Source: Vibrio sp. STUT-A11 (GTDB taxonomy: Bacteria; Pseudomonadota; Gammaproteobacteria; Enterobacterales; Vibrionaceae). From it: a stretch of DNA of 64,000 nt. The DNA lies in the NCBI RefSeq assembly GCF_026000435.1, contig NZ_AP026764.1:1054001-1118000 (forward strand), given 5' to 3'. The notes under the pieces were generated by a model. It was not told where the DNA came from. It saw nothing but the letters and a program-made list of their open reading frames with translations, and did not search any database. Position 1 is the first letter of the stretch; every line of letters begins with the position of its first letter. Positions 60,916 through 64,000 of the stretch are shown here, one piece after another. The translations under genes were made by a program, and so were the position numbers.

Positions 60916-61515
60916 CTAGCTTTGCAGAGCGTGAGTTGGGTAGCGGTTTATCACATTTTCTAATGTCATGATTCCAAACATGATTTTTCTAACAAAAGAT
61001 TCAGAGCTGCCCACAAAGTAGAAATGGGGGTGCCTGGACCAGATTCGCTGTAGCTTTTTGTCTAATTTTGCTGCTTGTTCCAAGGATTCACTTCTGGTTG
61101 GATTGTTGCTGCTGATGTCTTGACCTGATGCCGCAGCAGACTCAAAAAAGATAACGGCATCATATCGTTCAAGTTCTTGTTCGAACGTCGAGTTTATTTG
61201 CTTAAAGAAGTCACTTTCTGAATTGGGCCAGTAGGCGAGACCATCAAGCGAACCGCGGTCACAGACTAATAGTCTATCCGGGTACTGGATCTTATGGATG
61301 TCTTCGAGGTTTTTTTGCAGTTGGAAAATGGTCTTTTGCACCATCTTAATGCTTTGTTCGTTATCAGAGCGTGTGACACCACCGGAGAAAAGCAAAGTGG
61401 CCGCTTCAGGAACAACCACAATTTTATCTCTTAGCTCTCTGCGAAATAGATCCAGAGCAGTCGTTTTACCTCCTCCTGGGCCGCCCGTTACCACAACTTG
61501 CAACTGCTTTTTCAT
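60916..61515 (-). CDS. AAA-type ATPase/kinase-like protein (AAA_28)
   Basis: 199 residues with a Walker A VVTGGPGGGKTTALD (about residues 7-21), a DR.SLDG motif (LLVCDRGSLDGLAYW) as in NadR/TTD14-like P-loop proteins, and YDAVIFFES. It fits the AAA_28 family. It ends 8 bp from the convergent AMMECR1 gene. Cargo or substrate unknown; possibly a nucleotide or nucleoside kinase-like activity. Confidence 0.82.
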   Translation of the reverse strand: MKKQLQVVVTGGPGGGKTTALDLFRRELRDKIVVVPEAATLLFSGGVTRSDNEQSIKMVQKTIFQLQKNLEDIHKIQYPDRLLVCDRGSLDGLAYWPNSESDFFKQINSTFEQELERYDAVIFFESAAASGQDISSNNPTRSESLEQAAKLDKKLQRIWSRHPHFYFVGSSESFVRKIMFGIMTLENVINRYPTHALQS

Positions 61516-61673
61516 TCTGACCTCTGGCTTTAAGTAGTTTGTTGATATTTAAAGCTTAGTCAAAAAAGAAACAAAGTAACGTAATGTTAGATTTGAAAAA
61601 CAAGCTGAGTTTGTATTTGTCGTAAGTAAGACAGAAACGATGTTTCCAAACCAATACCAGTCACAGTGAACGG

Positions 61674-62552
61674 TTAACCTTTATTGACTTCAGATAAGAG
61701 AAAATCGCGAAATGTCTGATTGGCACGCGAAAGGTAACTATCTTTACGCCAGGCAAGGCTCAAGTCAATTTCGAACGTTTCAGCGAATGGTCGGGTGACT
61801 ATCTCATCGTCGTCTCGTATTGCGACTTTCCACATCGGCGAAATGGCGTATCCCTGGCGAATCACTGCTTTGATTAAAGGCAATAAGTTACTGCTAAAAG
61901 CGACTTTCGGTTTCATGTTAACTTGTTGAGAAACTAGGTCGATTAAGGTGTGGTGATAGTAGCCTTTTTGAAACAGGACTAAATCGTGAGCAAGAAAATC
62001 AGAATACTCAATCACCTCTTTCTCTGCTAAAGGGTGATCGACGGCCATACAAACGACCATTTCTTCACGAATAAGCGGGCCGCTTTCTAATTCCGGTGTG
62101 AGATCTTTGCTCGCAACGACACCAAGCTCCACTTCTCCTTCAAGTAACATTCGTCGAATATTACGTGTGCCTGTATCGAGGATATTCATATCAATATTCG
62201 GATATTGATGCCTGAATGCCATCGCAAGAGGCGGAAAGTAGTAAGAACCGAGCATGCTGGGTACGGCAACGTCAACCAAACCCTGATCTAATCCTTCCAT
62301 TGCCTGCATAGCCAGTTTGGCATCATCAGCCTGTTTTAAGATTTGTTTAGCGTGCGAAAGAAACTCATTGCCTGCGACGGTCAAAGTAATACCGCGATCT
62401 CTGCGATTAAACAGTGGCGTTTTCAGTTCCTGCTCCAGCTTCTTGATACTACTGCTAATTGCTGGTTGCGCTAAGTTCATTAACCTGGCTGCGGCGGAAA
62501 TAGAGTTGTGCTCTGCGGCGGCAACAAAGTGTCTTAACTGACGTAATTCCAT
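61674..62552 (-). CDS. LysR-family transcriptional regulator
   Basis: A 292-residue LysR protein with HTH (LRHFVAAAEHNSISAAARLM, then AQPAISSSIKKLEQELKTPL) and effector domain (VDVAVPSMLGSYYFPPLAM). ATG 62550-62552 is preferred to GTG 62558; AGGATGAG precedes it. Divergent from the MFS transporter across 170 bp, its probable target. Same subfamily as the LysR at the left edge. Confidence 0.92.
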   Translation of the reverse strand: MELRQLRHFVAAAEHNSISAAARLMNLAQPAISSSIKKLEQELKTPLFNRRDRGITLTVAGNEFLSHAKQILKQADDAKLAMQAMEGLDQGLVDVAVPSMLGSYYFPPLAMAFRHQYPNIDMNILDTGTRNIRRMLLEGEVELGVVASKDLTPELESGPLIREEMVVCMAVDHPLAEKEVIEYSDFLAHDLVLFQKGYYHHTLIDLVSQQVNMKPKVAFSSNLLPLIKAVIRQGYAISPMWKVAIRDDDEIVTRPFAETFEIDLSLAWRKDSYLSRANQTFRDFLLSEVNKG

Positions 62553-62721
62553 ATTCACTCATCCTTACCTAGATCGCACAATGACGGCTTTGATTTATCT
62601 ATGTATATAAATTTTATTTATGGATCTGATAAATACAAAATATTTTTTTTATTGTCAATTGGTCGATACCCTTACGTTGTAACCAGTTTCATTAGTTCTT
62701 TATAAGAATAAGTAGTCAGCA

Positions 62722-63924
62722 GTGAAAAAATCAGCCCATTACAGCAGAGTCGTCATTTGTGTCTGTCTCTTCTCCATCATCACCTTTGCCAATATCTATT
62801 GGTTGCAGCCATTGCTACCCGTTCTTCAGCAAGAATTCGAGGTGAGCTCTCTGGCTGCAAACTTAGCCATGTCAGCGCCATTATTTGGTATGGGGATAGG
62901 CTTACTGATTTTCGCCAGCTTGTCTGATGCTATCGGGCGATGCAAAGTACTATTAGTGGGTACCGCTATTGGGCTTTTGGTATCTATTGCTCTGCCTCTG
63001 GTAAAAAGCTACGAGGTTTTCTTAAGCTTACGCTTTCTTCAGGGGATGTTTTTAGCAGTGTGCCCGGCCTTAGCAGTTCCGCTAATGGGGGAGGAGCTAA
63101 GAAAAAGTTGGTTAGCAGGTGCAGTCGGTTTCTACGTGGCTTCCAATACACTGGGCGGGATTTGCAGTCGCTTGATGGGTGGTCTGAGCGCGGAACTCCT
63201 TGGTAATTGGGCCTATGCAGGTTATGTGATTGCCGGTATCAGTGTGGTTCTGTATGCCATCATCTATTACTTGTTGCCTGTGCAGCGCCATTTCAAACCC
63301 GCACCGCTTCGAGTGGGGAAATGCCTCAAAGCGTATGGCTATCACCTTAAAAACCCTCAGCTGGTGGTGTTGTATCTACTCATCGGTTTGGCATTCGGTA
63401 CGTTTGTTAATCTCTCTAATTACTTGATGATGGTTCTAAGTGACCACCCATACAATCTGCCTAGTGATATTCGCAGCCTGATGTTTTTAACTTTGCTTGG
63501 CGGCACAACCAGCTCTTCGCTTGCCGGACAGTTTGCGAAAAAGCACAGCCAGATTGCTGGTGTTGCGTTTGGTGCGATTATCATGTTGATGGCCAACTTT
63601 TTAATGAGCTGGTCTAACATTTATACCATGGTGATTGGTATGGTGATGGTCTCGGTCGGATTCTTTTTCTGTCATGCTCAGGCCAGTACTTTGATTGGCA
63701 GAAAAGCCACAAAATCTAAAGGCAGTGCACAAGCGTTATACAGTTTGTTTTATTACTCCGGTGCGAGCTTAGGCGTGTTTTTCCTCGAGCCGTTTTATCA
63801 GGCCTGGGGTTGGCAGGGTGTTCTGGGAGCCACGCGTATCGCGCTCGCACTTTGTATCTTGTTGGTTATTATTTACCAGTGGATCAAAATCTATAAAGAC
63901 AACCACTCTCATGCCATGTCATAA
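62722..63924 (+). CDS. MFS transporter (YnfM-like)
   Basis: A 400-residue major facilitator protein with 12 predicted transmembrane segments. The motif-A-like loop GLLIFASLSDAIGRCKVLLVG (about residues 59-79) and LRFLQGMFLAVCPALAVPLM are typical of the drug/metabolite efflux branch. Start GTG 62722 with a weak ribosome site. Likely controlled by the divergent LysR. Substrate unknown. Confidence 0.9.
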   Translation: MKKSAHYSRVVICVCLFSIITFANIYWLQPLLPVLQQEFEVSSLAANLAMSAPLFGMGIGLLIFASLSDAIGRCKVLLVGTAIGLLVSIALPLVKSYEVFLSLRFLQGMFLAVCPALAVPLMGEELRKSWLAGAVGFYVASNTLGGICSRLMGGLSAELLGNWAYAGYVIAGISVVLYAIIYYLLPVQRHFKPAPLRVGKCLKAYGYHLKNPQLVVLYLLIGLAFGTFVNLSNYLMMVLSDHPYNLPSDIRSLMFLTLLGGTTSSSLAGQFAKKHSQIAGVAFGAIIMLMANFLMSWSNIYTMVIGMVMVSVGFFFCHAQASTLIGRKATKSKGSAQALYSLFYYSGASLGVFFLEPFYQAWGWQGVLGATRIALALCILLVIIYQWIKIYKDNHSHAMS

Positions 63925-63958
63925 ACGTCCTATGCACGAAAGTGTTTAGCCGGTCGTT

Positions 63959-63986
63959 AAAAGAGCCTATCACGGGCTCTTTTTCA
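63959..63986 (+). terminator. Intrinsic terminator after the MFS gene
   Basis: A 9-bp stem AAAAGAGCC (63959-63967) / GGCTCTTTT (63975-63983) with a 7-nt loop and continuing T residues. Confidence 0.88.
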
Positions 63987-64000
63987 TTTTGGATAAAGTA

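Noticed and set aside
61656..61671. ACCAATACCAGTCACA segment resembling an end of the 1342-1503 element
   Set aside because: Only a partial match with no inverted partner nearby; probably chance or a relic too short to call.

Overview
The window is a chromosomal stretch from a marine gammaproteobacterium, most likely a Vibrio or close relative. The pointers are moderate GC with AT-rich gaps, Vibrio-like protein sequences throughout, an intergenic element with ATACCAATC/GATTGGTAT ends, and small conserved families such as DUF1840, DUF2798 and cysteine-rich CWC. I saw no tRNA, rRNA, CRISPR array, phage or intact transposase.

About 1.7-38.6 kb is almost entirely aromatic catabolism. A minus-strand set (aldo/keto reductase, LigC, a DUF1932-type dehydrogenase, and a LysR regulator with two DNA-binding domains) faces, across an AT-rich gap of about 1 kb, a plus-strand operon ligJ-ligK-galD/ligU-ligI-ligA-ligB. 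Together they encode every step of the protocatechuate 4,5-cleavage (meta) pathway down to pyruvate and oxaloacetate. After a CHASE-GGDEF-EAL gene with a Fur-box-like site come pobA (4-hydroxybenzoate to protocatechuate) and an AraC-type pobR-like regulator. Next are a periplasmic metallo-beta-lactamase-fold protein, two complete TRAP transporters separated by an SRAP (YedK/HMCES) gene, and a full phenylacetyl-CoA pathway: paaZ, paaABCDE, paaFGHIJK, paaX and paaY. Candidate PaaX sites lie before paaA and in the divergent TRAP2-paaZ gap, which suggests TRAP2 is co-regulated with paa.

About 38.6-46 kb holds small accessory genes: PepSY protein plus cytochrome b561 behind a PmrA-like box, a hotdog thioesterase, a CWC protein, a GNAT acetyltransferase, an ABM monooxygenase, guanine deaminase and a second aldo/keto reductase. 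It also contains a deletion scar where a LysR remnant abuts a nitrilase remnant.

About 45.3-52.8 kb is a four-carbon sugar-acid module: a DeoR-type regulator divergent from ltnD-otnK-otnC-otnI, a GntP-family permease and a glycerate kinase. It should convert threonate-type acids to dihydroxyacetone phosphate.

About 53-64 kb carries glutamine-dependent NAD synthase, a 60-residue protein, and DUF2798 and MarR genes sharing two palindromic operators. A 5'-truncated and frameshifted betA pseudogene follows, then the AmmeMemoRadiSam trio (radical SAM enzyme, Memo, AMMECR1), an AAA ATPase, and a LysR/MFS divergent pair. The LysR genes at the two window ends belong to the same subfamily.
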